Positions 1-10,315 of a stretch of 64,000 bases of DNA are shown here, in pieces. Source of the DNA: Bombyx mori. Taxonomy: Eukaryota; Arthropoda; Insecta; Lepidoptera; Bombycidae. The stretch's first letter is position 1. Each line of letters opens with the position of its first letter. The notes beneath the pieces are model-generated. The model was not told where the DNA came from, made no database searches, and worked only from the letters and a program-made list of their open reading frames with translations. The position numbers and the translations under genes are program-made. The DNA is taken from contig NC_085130.1 in NCBI RefSeq assembly GCF_030269925.1, positions 1,314,501 through 1,378,500 on the forward strand. Reading direction: 5' to 3'.

Positions 1-373
1 TTATCAGAAAATAAAGAGAAATTAAACATTTCTATGATTTTCTAAAAAAAAATAACTGCATACCTACATAAATTTTTAATTCAATTAATTATTTTTACAA
101 TACAATCTAGATCGTGAGCATTTAACTTCTGTCTATGAGCTTAGGTGACCACTCAACAACAGATCTAGCTCGTCGATCGAAAAGTTTCTTGACCGACAAC
201 GGACTATGTCAATCTCATGTTAATATTTACATTCCCAACATTGAATTCCGGTCGCCTTTTATTGTTACTATGGTTCAAGGCATTTATTGAATCATCTGCG
301 CCACCTGCCGTAAATTGATGGTACTATTTCAAACATCCGCGGACTGCCAACAACAAAATATAATTCCCTTTTA
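1..373. other. No gene seen, AT-rich left edge
   Basis: No long open frame or repeat family that I recognise. Possibly old repeat remnants. Confidence 0.4.
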
Positions 374-562
374 CTTGAGTTTCTCGCTGGATCTTCTCAG
401 TGGGTCGCGATTCCGATCCGGTGGTAGATTCAGCGAAGCACTGCTCTTGCCAGGGCTAGTGTTAGCAAATTGTCTCAGGTTGAGCCCGTGAGCTCACATA
501 CCCGTCCGGGCGTAGCTGTAATAGCCTCTTAGGCTACCGGAGAATAGGTAGGGAAAAAAACC
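374..562 (+). repeat. Bm1-type SINE, partial
   Basis: Contains the recurring core GAGTTTCTCG..GGATCTTCTCAGTGGG, then GATCCGGTGGTAGATTC, AGCCCGTGAGCTCAC and an A-rich end after ATAGGTAGGG. The same core occurs about a dozen times in the window in both orientations. I recognise it as the silkworm Bm1 family; the name is from memory. Confidence 0.75.
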
Positions 563-663
563 TTTTTTAATTGCTTATGCGGGGGAACGAATTCCCATTC
601 GACGCTAGACGGTTGCCGGAGTCCATGGACATCAACAACGTAAATGACGCCTTGAAACATGTG

Positions 664-912
664 TTCTAAGTTTTTTATTTTTATTTATTTATTTATAGCT
701 ATATGGGTGGACGAGCTCACAGCCCACCTGGTGTTAAGTGGTTACTGGAGCCCATAGACATCCACAACGTAAATGCGCCACCCACCTTGAGATATAAGTT
801 CTAAGGTCTCAGTATAGTTACAACGGCTGCCCCACCCTTCAAACCGAAACGCATTACTGCTTCACGGCAGAAATAGGCAGGGCGGTGGTACCTACCCGTG
901 CGGACTTACAAG
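664..912 (-). repeat. Family-A repeat (BMC1-type LINE 3' end)
   Basis: Reference copy of the commonest repeat here. Read on the sense strand, it runs from CTGGTGGTAGGACCTCTTGT through CACGGGTAGGTACCACC, CCGTGAAGCAGTAATGCG, GGGGCAGCCGTTGTAAC, AAGGTGGGTGGCGCATTTAC and GTGGGCTGTGAGCTCGTCC to an A-rich tail. Here it is reversed, with the T-rich tail at the left. No reading frame is conserved. The constant 3' end, A tail and ragged 5' truncation fit a retroposed LINE tail. I believe this is BMC1, but it could be a SINE using a LINE tail. Confidence 0.8.
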
Positions 913-1567
913 ACGTCCATAACGCAAATTATAAATTGTGAAACAAAAAATATAACTACTCTTGCGTGTACGGAATTTTTTATTTAAGATCGAGGACTGG
1001 ATTTGCTAGAAAACAGTCGTTGCTACGCATGGACATCAGCAATTTAGACTTCAGCGCTCGTCTTAAGCATCTTAAATTTTTTTCGTAACGAATTATTTGA
1101 TTAAAACTAATAGAACTTATAAGACAATTTACAGTCAATATAAGGATGTCACTCAATTTTAAACTTAAAAGTTTTAATTAAAAGTTTCTTAACAAAACTT
1201 CGAATAAATTGAACTTGAAGAGTCACTCAGAACTGAATTAGAAACCTTTCCAAGTGATTAGTCCAATCTGGGGAGTGTCAACTGATAGAATATGATAAGT
1301 AGTGACGCCATATTCTTTTTAATGGCGTCACCTGTCACCTCCATTAAATGCAGCCGTGCGACAGAGATAGCGACATGTTCCTACTGTCCTAAGGTTGCCA
1401 GCCGTTCGTCCGATTTCCCCAAAATGTGGTGTCCATAATATTTTGTACCTTGCCCTTTTCAAAGTGTATTTTTATGAAAATGGTTAAGCTCACCAATTTT
1501 AAAGAACGGTGGCGTAATTGAAAAATGTAATAGAAATAGAACAAACTAATATGTTAGATAGGTCTAA
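913..1567. other. No gene seen
   Basis: AT-rich sequence without convincing coding frames or families repeated elsewhere in this window. Confidence 0.4.
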
Positions 1568-1786
1568 CTTTTCGAGCTCACAACCCACCTGGTATTAAGT
1601 GATTACTGGAGCCCATAGACATCTACAACGTAAATGCGCCACCCACCTTGAGATATCAGTTCTAAGTCTCAAGTATAGTTACAACGGCTGCCCCACCCTT
1701 CAAACCGAAACGCATTACTGCTTCACGGCAGATATAGGCGGGGTGGTGGTACCTACCCGCGCAGATTCACAAGAGGTCCTACTTTA
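1568..1786 (-). repeat. Family-A repeat
   Basis: Reverse-orientation copy running from GAGCTCACAACCCACCTGG to ACAAGAGGTCCTAC. It lacks the T-rich tail at the left. Confidence 0.75.
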
Positions 1787-1910
1787 ATGATAATTTCATC
1801 TAATTATGAAATATGTAATGAATTATTTAATTAAATTTAATTTAATTAAATTGTTATTGTTGTTAGTTGAGCTTCAATGACCCAGATTACGGTGTGTATC
1901 ACAAACAACC

Positions 1911-3414
1911 ACAGCTCTTTATAGCTATTGCGCTAACAGGGTTCCGTCTTCATGGAAGACTGCCCACGTCCACCCTATCCCCAAGAAGGGTGACCGGTCG
2001 GACCCATCGAGCTACAGGCCTATCGCGATAACTTCCTTGCTTTCCAAGGTGATGGAGCGAATAATTAATATACAACTCCTGAAGTATCTGGAGGATCGCC
2101 AGCTGATCAGTGACCGACAGTACGGTTTCCGTCACGGTCGCTCAGCTGGCGATCTTCTTGTATACCTTACTCACAGGTGGGCTGAAGCCTTGGAGAGCAA
2201 GGGCGAGGCTCTTGCTGTGAGCCTTGATATTGCGAAGGCCTTCGACAGGGTCTGGCATAGGGCACTTCTGTCGAAGCTACCATCTTACGGAATCCCCGAG
2301 GGTCTCTGCAAGTGGATCGCTAGCTTTTTGGATGGGCGGAGCATCACGGTCGTTGTAGACGGTGACTGTTCTGATACCATGACCATTAACGCTGGCGTTC
2401 CACAAGGTTCGGTGCTCTCCCCCACGCTTTTCATCCTGTATATCAATGACATGCTGTCTATTGATGGCATGCATTGCTATGCGGATGACAGCACGGGGGA
2501 TGCGCGATATATCGGCCATCAGAGTCTCTCTCGGAGCGTGGTGCAAGAGAGACGATCAAAACTTGTGTCTGAAGTGGAGAACTCTCTGGGGCGAGTCTCC
2601 AAATGGGGTGAATTGAACTTGGTTCAATTCAACCCGTTAAAGACACAAGTTTGCGCGTTCACTGCGAAGAAGGACCCCTTTGTCATGGCGCCGCAATTCC
2701 AAGGAGTATCCCTGCAACCTTCCGAGAGTATTGGGATACTTGGGGTCGACATTTCGAGCGATGTCCAGTTTCGGAGTCATTTGGAAGGCAAAGCCAAGTT
2801 GGCGTCCAAAATGCTGGGAGTCCTCAACAGAGCGAAGCGGTACTTCACGCCTGGACAAAGGCTTTTGCTTTATAAAGCACAAGTCCGGCCTCGCGTGGAG
2901 TACTGCTCCCATCTCTGGGCCGGGGCTCCCAAATACCAGCTTCTTCCATTTGACTCCATACAGAGGAGGGCCGTTCGGATTGTCGATAATCCCGGTCTCA
3001 CGGATCGTTTGGAACCTCTGGGTCTGCGGAGGGACTTCGGTTCCCTCTGTATTTTGTACCGTATGTTCCATGGGGAGTGCTCTGAGGAATTGTTCGAGAT
3101 GATACCGGCATCTCGTTTTTACCATCGCACCGCCCGCCACCGGAGTAGAGTTCATCCATACTACCTGGAGCCACTGCGGTCATCCACAGTGCGTTTCCAG
3201 AGGTCTTTTTTGCCACGTACCATCCGGCTATGGAATGAGCTCCCCTCCACGGTGTTTCCCGAGCGCTATGACATGTCCTTCTTCAAACGAGGCTTGTGGA
3301 GAGTATTAAGCGGTAGGCAGCGGCTTGGCTCTGCCCCTGGCATTGCTGAAGTCCATGGGCGACGGTAACCACTCACCATCAGGTGGGCCGTATGCTCGTC
3401 TGTCTACAAGGGCA

Positions 3415-3446
<32 letters not shown>
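1911..3446 (+). mobile_element. 5'-truncated non-LTR retrotransposon (jockey/CR1-like)
   Basis: One open frame runs from about 1911 to the stop at 3368, followed by a short 3' UTR ending in CAAGGGCAATA and about 30 A residues. Homology begins within the start of the reverse transcriptase (PSSWKTAHVHPIPKKGDRSD), so the endonuclease and ORF1 are missing, as expected for incomplete reverse transcription. The same 3' end (GCAGCGGCTTGGCTCTGCCC, then CATCAGGTGGGCCGT) recurs at 9956, 48405, 55055 and 57765, so this is an active or recently active family. Confidence 0.85.
2037..3368 (+). CDS. Reverse transcriptase of truncated LINE
   Basis: A 443-residue frame without internal stops, running from the finger region through palm and thumb to the usual LINE C-terminus. 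Visible motifs are the RT block with SLDIAKAFDRVWH (about 62-74), GVPQGSVLSP (120-129) and the catalytic box YADD (148-151), then the C-terminal LWNELPSTVFPERYDMSFFK region. The ATG at 2037 is only the first methionine; the homologous frame continues upstream to about 1911, so it is not a real start. No endonuclease domain is present, so the copy cannot be autonomous. Jockey versus CR1 placement is a guess. Confidence 0.85.
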   Translation: MLSKVMERIINIQLLKYLEDRQLISDRQYGFRHGRSAGDLLVYLTHRWAEALESKGEALAVSLDIAKAFDRVWHRALLSKLPSYGIPEGLCKWIASFLDGRSITVVVDGDCSDTMTINAGVPQGSVLSPTLFILYINDMLSIDGMHCYADDSTGDARYIGHQSLSRSVVQERRSKLVSEVENSLGRVSKWGELNLVQFNPLKTQVCAFTAKKDPFVMAPQFQGVSLQPSESIGILGVDISSDVQFRSHLEGKAKLASKMLGVLNRAKRYFTPGQRLLLYKAQVRPRVEYCSHLWAGAPKYQLLPFDSIQRRAVRIVDNPGLTDRLEPLGLRRDFGSLCILYRMFHGECSEELFEMIPASRFYHRTARHRSRVHPYYLEPLRSSTVRFQRSFLPRTIRLWNELPSTVFPERYDMSFFKRGLWRVLSGRQRLGSAPGIAEVHGRR

Positions 3447-3450
<4 letters not shown>

Positions 3451-3545
3451 TGGTTTTAAGCCTAAACGTCTTGATATTTTTACTCTTTTTTTTTTTGCCA
3501 CACTTTTTACTCGGTCCCCGTGCCTAGGGGACGTGCAATATATAT

Positions 3546-3982
3546 GGGGCCGTCAGCGCAAAAGTGGCCTAATCTTACCATAATTAGTATGGAGGTAATT
3601 AGGTTTGAATTTTCGTGAATTTGAATTTGAGTAAGCAATAAAACGAAACCCGCAAAAATAATCTTTACAAAGCTTTTTTTTATTGCTTAGATGGATGGAC
3701 GAGCTCACAGCCCACCTGGTGTTAAGTGGTTACTGGAGCCCATAGACATCTACAACATAAATGCGCCACCCACCTTGAGATATAACTTCTAAGATCTCGG
3801 TATAGTTACAGTCTATAGTGTGTATATAGGGTATAGTTACTCTTTGTTATCTATGGGTGAAACTATGGATATGGCCGGTTTTGCATCAAAATTTATTATA
3901 TTTTAAATAAATACCAATATACATCATTTAAGCTTGAATATAAATAAAATGTGGATTAGGCCACTTTTGCGCTGATGGCCTC
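3546..3982. mobile_element. Terminal-inverted-repeat element, family G, interrupted
   Basis: Left end GGGGCCGTCAGCGCAAAAGT and right end ACTTTTGCGCTGATGGCCTC form imperfect terminal inverted repeats of roughly 25 bp. A family-A copy sits inside. Other copies are at 26463-27388 and 57612-57762. No transposase frame is present, so it is a non-autonomous DNA element. Confidence 0.7.
3670..3812 (-). repeat. Family-A repeat inside family G
   Basis: Reverse copy with a T-rich left end. It stops at GATCTCGGTATAGTTAC, so only the 3' part was copied. It is inserted in the family-G element. Confidence 0.75.
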
Positions 3983-4339
3983 ATATGAGAATTGACGGTC
4001 TGTAGATGTCATAACGTTTTTACCTTCATCTGAGTTTCAAAATTTTAACACGGCCACCCTAATCTATCCACTCTTCCTTTATCTATAAAATGGTTTTTTT
4101 TTTTCAGAGGAACATTCGTTACAAAAAAAAATTGGTTACTTAAAAAAAAAGATATCTATCTTTTTGTTAATAATTAAGATTACTTTTACGATTTAAGCTT
4201 GTCTTTTTTATTGTCATCACATTATTTCGCCCGCTTCTTCGAATACATTACCTTTTCCGAGGTCATTCACGGACGACAAAGGTGTTGTATTATAACATCG
4301 ACATTTGAAACTAATGTCTATAAAAAATATATTTTTTTT

Positions 4340-4400
4340 TATGATTGAAAGATTACTGTTGGCCCGGAGGCCTTTCCAGTTTCACCAGGACGTGTGAAAA
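4340..4400 (-). repeat. LINE 3' tail fragment, family D
   Basis: About 60 bp: ATGATTGAAAGATTACTG, then GGCCTTTCCAGTTTCACC. It matches the reverse of the end of the 12136-12470 repeat and the 33850 fragment. Confidence 0.55.
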
Positions 4401-4437
4401 AAATATTTCTAGACTAATAAGTTTCATTACACACAAA

Positions 4438-4678
4438 ACCTACGTTTTTTATGCTAAGATGGGCGGACGAGCTCACAGCCAACCTGGTGTTAAGTGGTTA
4501 CTGGAGCCCATAGACATTTACAACGTAAATGCCGCCACCCACCTTGAGATATGAGTTCTAAGGTCTCAATAAAGTTACAACAGCTGCCCTGCCCTTCAAA
4601 CCGAAACGCACTACTGCTTCACGGCAGAAAAGGCGGGGTGGTGGTACCTACCCGTGCGGACTCACAAGACCTACCAAC
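4438..4678 (-). repeat. Family-A repeat, split by a hAT-type MITE
   Basis: Reverse copy from GCTAAGATGGGCGGACGAGC to CTCACAAGACCTACCAAC. Its last bases resume after the inserted element as CTACCAACAGTAAAAA at 4986. Confidence 0.8.
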
Positions 4679-4985
4679 CAGTGCTGGATTAAGCAAGCGC
4701 GGGGCCCGTAGCAAATTATTTCAAAGAGCCCTTGATTCTACTATAGGTTCTTAAGTATAAAGTGGTAAAAAAACACTGTGTCGGGTAAGAGTGCTTGCAT
4801 ACGTCAGACTTTTTGTAGAGCTGATTATCAGGCTGATTGAAATTCTACACGTTTATACAAACAACTTTTTCTTAATAAGTCACTCAAAAGATTAAGCTTG
4901 GGCAGAGGTGAGTGGGTTTAAATATACGGGCCCCCCTTTCGCGCGGGGCCCGTAGCAATTGCTACTCTTGCTATATCCGGCACTG
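4679..4985. mobile_element. hAT-type MITE with perfect 8-bp target duplication
   Basis: Ends CAGTGCTGGATTAAGCAAG at the left and the inverted form of CAGTGCCGGATATAGCAAG at the right. The flanks 4671-4678 and 4986-4993 are both CTACCAAC, an exact 8-bp target duplication. TIR sequence and duplication length fit the hAT superfamily. Only 307 bp, with no transposase, so it is non-autonomous. It interrupts a family-A copy and is therefore younger. Confidence 0.85.
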
Positions 4986-4993
4986 CTACCAAC

Positions 4994-5490
4994 AGTAAAA
5001 AGTAGTAAAATTTGGCAGTTTATGTACCAAGCACGTTGCTGCCGTAAATATTCTGCAAACTTCAGAAATAATTTGTATAATCACAATAATAAAAGGAAAG
5101 ATTAAAACGTAAAAATAGTTTTGTGTCTACGACTCGCGAAGACTTTGTTATTAAAGACTATCATTATCTTTATCTTGCATAATTCGAAAACGCAGAAAGC
5201 AAACTGCATCCACATAGTTGTCGTTAATGACGCCATTGAAATATTAATTGTCACTACGAGTACAATTGATTTCGAAGCTCCCAAATAATACATAGGTAAC
5301 AAATAAAAAACATACTGCAACAAAACAATATGAGAATATCATTAATGTAGTAGAAATCTTTAGTATTCATTAAATATATTATACATCCATTAGGACAAAT
5401 CTAAAGCTACCGGTCAGTTTTTGAGAAAATTTAATTGGGACCACATGAGAAGCCCGAGCTTTGAAATGATAATTAAAAAAAATCTGTATA
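4994..5490. other. No gene seen
   Basis: AT-rich. Beyond the last bases of the split family-A copy, nothing recognisable. Confidence 0.4.
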
Positions 5491-5841
5491 TCGTCTTCTC
5501 GCATTAAAACTGTATAATCTCAAAACTTACTAATTTTACAGGAGAGTGTTTTAAAGGTTTAACATGTGATATTTTTAATACCTATTAATCATCTTTGCAA
5601 TATTTATTTTTTATTTTTTACCAGTTATATTATCTTTCTTTTAAAGTAAGATAAAATTATGTATTAATTTTGTTAGTAGTAGTAAAAATATAGGTAAACT
5701 AAAAAAAAAACTTAAATCTAAACTACGCTCTTTTGACGACAATATTTATGAGAAAAATACTGATTATATACCAAATGATTCCGCATATTAACTCAATTTC
5801 GAATATTTTTGGAAATTGTACACTTTTAATGCGAAAAAACG
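5491..5841. mobile_element. MITE family K, copy 1
   Basis: TCGCATTAAAACTGTA at the left and TACACTTTTAATGCGA at the right form terminal inverted repeats. The whole ~350 bp is closely repeated at 9154-9495. No coding frame. Confidence 0.7.
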
Positions 5842-6221
5842 ATACAAGAGTGAGAAAACGCACACAAAAAAAAAACAATCGAATAAAAAACCTACCTTCT
5901 TTTTTATAAGTCGGTTAAATAGCGGATATCAACGCGTAACAAAGTATCAAGCACAAACATCCCTGTTATTATTATTCGTCTAAATATAAAGCTCTGAGCC
6001 AAACATTACTAATTGCTCAAACACTTATATTATTGCTGTTACACTGTAATGAAACTCATATTTAGGAATGTTATTTTGAAAACATAATTCTAACGGAGCT
6101 TTTCAATTGAATTATTGTTGCCCTTACTCTATTCCTGAACTGGAAATATCATTGTTACAAATCTATATTAGTTGATTACTAAGAGCTTTAATATTCAGAC
6201 GTAATTAGTGATTGCGTGCGA
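5842..6221. other. No gene seen
   Basis: AT-rich DNA with no recognised feature. Confidence 0.4.
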
Positions 6222-6480
6222 TGAAGTTTTTATTTTTATTTATTTTTTACTGCTTAGGTTCGTGGACGAACCACCTGGCCTTAAGTGGTTACCTATCAGA
6301 CATCTACAACGTAAATGACGCCACATACCTTGAGATATGAGTTCTAACGACTCAGTTGTTACAGTACAACAGCTACCCTGCTTTTCAAACCGAAACGCAT
6401 TACTGCTTCACGGCAGAAACAGGCAGGGTGGTACCTATCCGTGCGGACTTACAAGACGTCCTACCACCAGTAAAAAGTAG
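6222..6480 (-). repeat. Family-A repeat
   Basis: Reverse copy with a T-rich left end and small internal deletions (GGACGAACCACCTGGCC). It ends at CCTACCACCAGTAAAAAG. Confidence 0.8.
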
Positions 6481-6626
6481 TACAGTGAGCTCGCGCTATC
6501 CAGCCATCTCATGCCTTAGTTTACTTCCAACATAGAGAGACACAGAACAAAGACTAGCTTGAAGCTACTGGCTTCCTCTGAGGACTCTCAACCTCTCGAA
6601 GAAGAACCTGTCACATTCAAGAAAGG

Positions 6627-6745
6627 CTCAACCTGAGAGAATTGCTATTACTAGCCCTGGCAAGAGCAGTGCTTCGCTGAATCTACTACCGCATCGGAAT
6701 CGCGACCCACTGACAATATCCGGAGAGAAACTCAGTGGATACTCT
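6627..6745 (-). repeat. Bm1-type SINE fragment
   Basis: Reverse core: CAACCTGAGAGAATTGC, AGAGCAGTGCTTCGCTGAATC, GAGAAACTCAGTGG. It is truncated at the junction with the following hAT-type element. Confidence 0.65.
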
Positions 6746-6749
6746 AATA

Positions 6750-7077
6750 CAGTGATTTTCAACTTTCACTGTTCCGCGGCACTTTTGTGTGCCGCCAAAT
6801 TTCAAAAGTGTGCCGCCAAATTTTGCGAATATATAATAATGTTAATATTATTAAATTATATCATTTTAAAAGAAAAATATTTTAAACATGAATATATATT
6901 TAAATCCACAAAAAAAATATTATAGTATATTTTAGTTTATTTCGTATATTAAAATTTTTTGATAAACTATTTATGCATTGTGTTGTAGTAAGTAAATAAT
7001 TTTTATCTTTTTTTTGTGTGCCGCCAAATTTTGAAATCGTTAAATATGTGCCGCAAAAAAAAGGTTGAGAATCACTG
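6750..7077. mobile_element. hAT-type MITE with perfect 8-bp target duplication
   Basis: Left end CAGTGATTTTCAACTTTCAC; right end is the inverse of CAGTGATTCTCAACCTTTTT. The flanks 6742-6749 and 7078-7085 are both CTCTAATA. The motif TGTGCCGCCAAATTT is repeated near both ends. 328 bp, very AT-rich centre, no transposase. Confidence 0.85.
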
Positions 7078-7109
7078 CTCTAATATAAGTATACTAAATT
7101 ACAGGATGT

Positions 7110-7318
7110 AAATTACCCATAGACACAGCCCACTGAGTGTGTCGCCGAATCTTCTCAGTGGGTCGCGTTTCCGATCCGGTGATAGATTCTGCGAAGCACT
7201 GCTCTTGCTAGGGCCAGTGTTAGCAACACTCCCGGTTAGAGCCCCGTGAGTTCACCTACACGTCAAGGAGAAGCTGAAAAAATAGCCTCTCAAGGCTATC
7301 AGCATAGTAGGGAAAAAA
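7110..7318 (+). repeat. Bm1-type SINE
   Basis: Forward core from CATAGACACAGCCCACTGAG through ATCTTCTCAGTGGGTCGCG to an A-rich tail at AGTAGGGAAAAAAATG. Confidence 0.75.
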
Positions 7319-7439
7319 ATGTAAATTGTCTTTTTACGGAATCCAAATACATACAATTTTTTACGTGTTTTTTTCTTAGTATTCATGGAATATATCAATT
7401 TGCTTTATCTAGTTTTGATACCTCGTTTCAGTCTCATGC

Positions 7440-7530
7440 CTCAAGTGACATCGCCGTTGTGCTCTCCGATGACCACTTTACACCAGGTGGGCGGTAAGTT
7501 CGACCACCGATCTAAGAAAAGAAAAAAATA
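7440..7530 (+). repeat. Diverged family-A tail
   Basis: Only the 3' part is recognisable: GACCACTTTACACCAGGTGG, then ACCGATCTAAGAAAAG. Confidence 0.45.
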
Positions 7531-7539
7531 GATTACTAG

Positions 7540-7830
7540 CTGACCCGGCAGACTTCGTAGTGCCTCAATCGATAAATAAAAGACCTAAACTGTTGTATAA
7601 AATAAACTTAATACAAACAAAAGGAATCCGTCCGACAGGAGACACATCAAAGGGAAAACAAAATTGTTTATTTTATTTTATTCCGAGCATTTTCATATTT
7701 ATGTACCTTTTAAACCTTCTCTGGACTTCCACAAATAATTCAAGACTATATAAAATTTACCAAATCGGTCCAGCCCTTCTCGAGTTTTAGCGAGACTAAC
7801 GAACAGCAATTCATTTTTATATATATAGAT
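7540..7830 (+). repeat. Dispersed repeat, family E (LINE-tail-like)
   Basis: Begins AGCTGACCCGGCAGACTTCG and ends CTCGAGTTTTAGCGAGACTA, then AACAGCAATTC and a TATATATATAGAT tail. Copies also at 10635 and 35340 (reverse). The constant ends and TA-rich tail suggest a retroposed RTE-like tail, but I cannot assign the family firmly. Confidence 0.6.
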
Positions 7831-8500
7831 TGTATGAGTCTAAGTTTTAGATCACTTTTTCACAGTTTAATTCAGAGTGTAGCAAGTATGACAAAAAATT
7901 ATAGTCTGCATTTTTATTTGTTTTCGAATTCTAAATGTCTGTGGCTTTAATCCCGAATACCGAATAATATAGATATTTTATTAAAAAACCGTTTTATTCA
8001 TATTCAACTTATTCGTCGTCGAAAAAACTAGGCCTCAAAAATATTAAAAATAGTTACATTATTAATAATGTATGAAGCCTCGGATTTTGGCGCAGACGAG
8101 AATACATTTACAGAGACCGCGTTTCTATTATGATCCATTATTGCGTATCCTCCTTCGTTTTGAATTCGAATATTGAACAGATTACCGTTCAGGCTATCCT
8201 CCATGCCATCGAGGAGTGAAGTTCTGTGATTTGTTTATTTGGTCTATTTAGAGTTTCTTCACGTTTAAATGTGTAATAACGGCGGTTTATTAACTGTTTA
8301 ATATCTGTGAAAGTGCACAAATGTGGGAAAACAAATCAAAGCCACTGGACGTAGCTTCTCGGGATCCTCCAAAAAGTCCACTGAAAAAATCTCAGTAAAG
8401 GACCACTATTTTACTGAGATTATATTTCATCCCATATCATCTTATTTTATTTCATCCCAGTTGATTAATGTCTCAAATTAATAATCTTCATTTCATTTCA
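7831..8500. other. No gene seen
   Basis: AT-rich. It has short stretches of unremarkable frames and no clear repeat match inside the window. Confidence 0.4.
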
Positions 8501-8529
8501 CTCCATATTATCATTTTTCATCAAAATAA

Positions 8530-8600
8530 GAATATAAATTAAAATAAGGCATGACTTAAAGGTCTTAGTTACCAGGTCATAAAATCCCTTTAAAAAAAAG
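8530..8600 (+). repeat. A-tailed repeat end, family P
   Basis: TAAAGGTCTTAGTTACCAGG, then TCATAAAATCCCTTTAAAA. The same end is found at 25563-25625, so this is the 3' end of a retroposed family. Confidence 0.5.
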
Positions 8601-8679
8601 CTCATGTCAAGTTAAGAGCGGTATTTAGATTCAGCTAACAACGAACTCTCTTAAGGAAGGTGAGGTTGCACGTCCAACT

Positions 8680-9010
8680 AAAGCAATAAAAAATAATAGT
8701 TTAAAAAAACTAATAAAATACGCTTTTATAGAAAATCCAACTAAAAAATAGAAAATAAATTTTAATAAATTTGAATTAAAAATAGTGTTTAGATTTTATT
8801 CGTATTTTGTTAGTTTTTTTAAACTATTATTTATTTTAAATTTTTTAGTTGAATTTCAATTTTTTCATTTTTTTTAAATATTGAATTGTCATCGGTCTTT
8901 AATAAGCATACCAAATTTCGAGTCAATCCGACGTTTTGAAGGGGGTCAAAATCATGTCCAAAGATTCCGTTACATACATACGTCTGAAGCTAATAAAAGC
9001 GTAATAAAAA
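8680..9010. repeat. Palindromic repeat, family L, copy 1
   Basis: AATAGTTTAAAAAAACTAAT near the left pairs with ATTTTGTTAGTTTTTTTAAA and TATTATTTATTTT in the middle. It then runs into TTGAATTGTCATCGGTCTTT and ends AAAGATTCCGTTACATACAT. Related copies are at 16145-16465 and 59440-59875. Confidence 0.6.
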
Positions 9011-9153
9011 CGTATATTTTAATGTTAGTACGTACATATGTATAAGCTTCCACGAATTTCTATCACAATGTCGTCTGTTAATGCCACAAAGTACTGAATG
9101 ACGCAATGCATGAAGTTCAGTGTTAGCCACGGGTGGATCGTGAGCTCGACGAC

Positions 9154-9495
9154 ACAGCGTCTTCTCGCATTAAAACTGTATAATCTCAAAACTTACTAAT
9201 TTTACAGGAGAGTGTTTTAAAGGTTTAACATGTGATGTTTTCAATATTAATCATCTTTGCAACATTTATTTTTTATTTTTTACCAGTTACATTATCTTTC
9301 TTTTAAAGCAAGATAAAATTATGTATTAATTTTGTTAATAGTAGTCAAAACATAGGTTAACTAAAAAAAAAAACTAAAACTAAACTACGCTCTTTTGACG
9401 GTATTCATGAGAAAAATACTGGTGATAGCAAATAATTCCGCATATTAACTCAATTTCGAATATTTTTGGAAATTGTACACTTTTAATGCGATAAT
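9154..9495. mobile_element. MITE family K, copy 2
   Basis: Near-full match to 5491-5841 with the same TCGCATTAAAA terminal inverted repeats. A few small indels separate the two copies. Confidence 0.7.
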
Positions 9496-9727
9496 ACGAT
9501 ATGACTACAAAAATGTTGTTGCTCTGTTAAGATAATCGTTCACTGTTACGACGAATACATTGTGAAACTTCTGTCGTTTTCCAGAAATAAACATAATAAT
9601 AAGTTGTGAGAAATCCGGTTGAGGAAAATCTAAGTTTCAATATTATGTGCCGTTGAGTTTCTCATCTGAGTTTCTCATCATGTCGGGACTCCAGTTAAGT
9701 GGTAGATACATTCGTAACAGGCAAGGA

Positions 9728-9955
9728 ATATTTTTTTCGTACCTAAGCTGATAGCCTTGAGAGGCTATTTCAGTGTAACCTTAACTAGTAGGTGAGCTCA
9801 CGGGACTCAAACCGGAGTGATGCTAACACTGACCCTAGCAAGAGCAGTGCTTCGCAGAATCTACCACCGGATCGGAAACGCGACCCACTCAGAAGATACG
9901 GCGAGAAACTCAGTGGGCTGTGTCTGTGGATTAATTCGCTCGTCGAGCCCTTGTA
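9728..9955 (-). repeat. Bm1-type SINE
   Basis: Reverse copy. T-rich left end, then CTAAGCTGATAGCCTTGAGA, core GAGAAACTCAGTGGGCTG, and AATTCGCTCGTCGAGCCCTT at the 5' end. Confidence 0.75.
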
Positions 9956-10214
9956 GGCAGATGAGCATACGGCCCACCTGATGGTGAGTGTTTACCGTCG
10001 CCCATGGACTTCAGCAATGCCAGGGGCAGAGCCAATCCGCCACCTACCGCTTAATACTCTCCACAAGCCTCGTTTGAAGAAGGACATGTCATAGCGCTCG
10101 GGAAACAGCGTGGAGGGGAGCTCATTCCATAGCCGGATGGTACGTGGCAAAAAAGATCTCTGGAAACGCACTGTGGATGACCGCAGTGGCTCCAGGTAGT
10201 ATGGATGAACTCTA
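9956..10214 (-). mobile_element. 5'-truncated LINE tail (same family as 1911-3446)
   Basis: Reverse strand encodes the C-terminus of the 2037-3368 reverse transcriptase, from RSRVHPYYLEPLRSS to the stop, plus its short 3' UTR. Breaks off inside CGGAGTAGAGTTCATCC and abuts a forward family-A tail. Confidence 0.8.
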
Positions 10215-10315
10215 CTCCGGCGGCATTTACGTTGTAGATGTCTATGGGCTCCGATAACCACTTAACACCAGGTGGGCTGTGAGGTCGTCCACCCGTCTGA
10301 GCAATAAAAAATAAA
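10213..10315 (+). repeat. Family-A 3' tail fused head-to-head to LINE tail
   Basis: Starts at CGGCATTTACGTTGTAGATG directly at the end of the reverse LINE fragment and continues to GTCTGAGCAATAAAAAATAAA. Confidence 0.8.
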
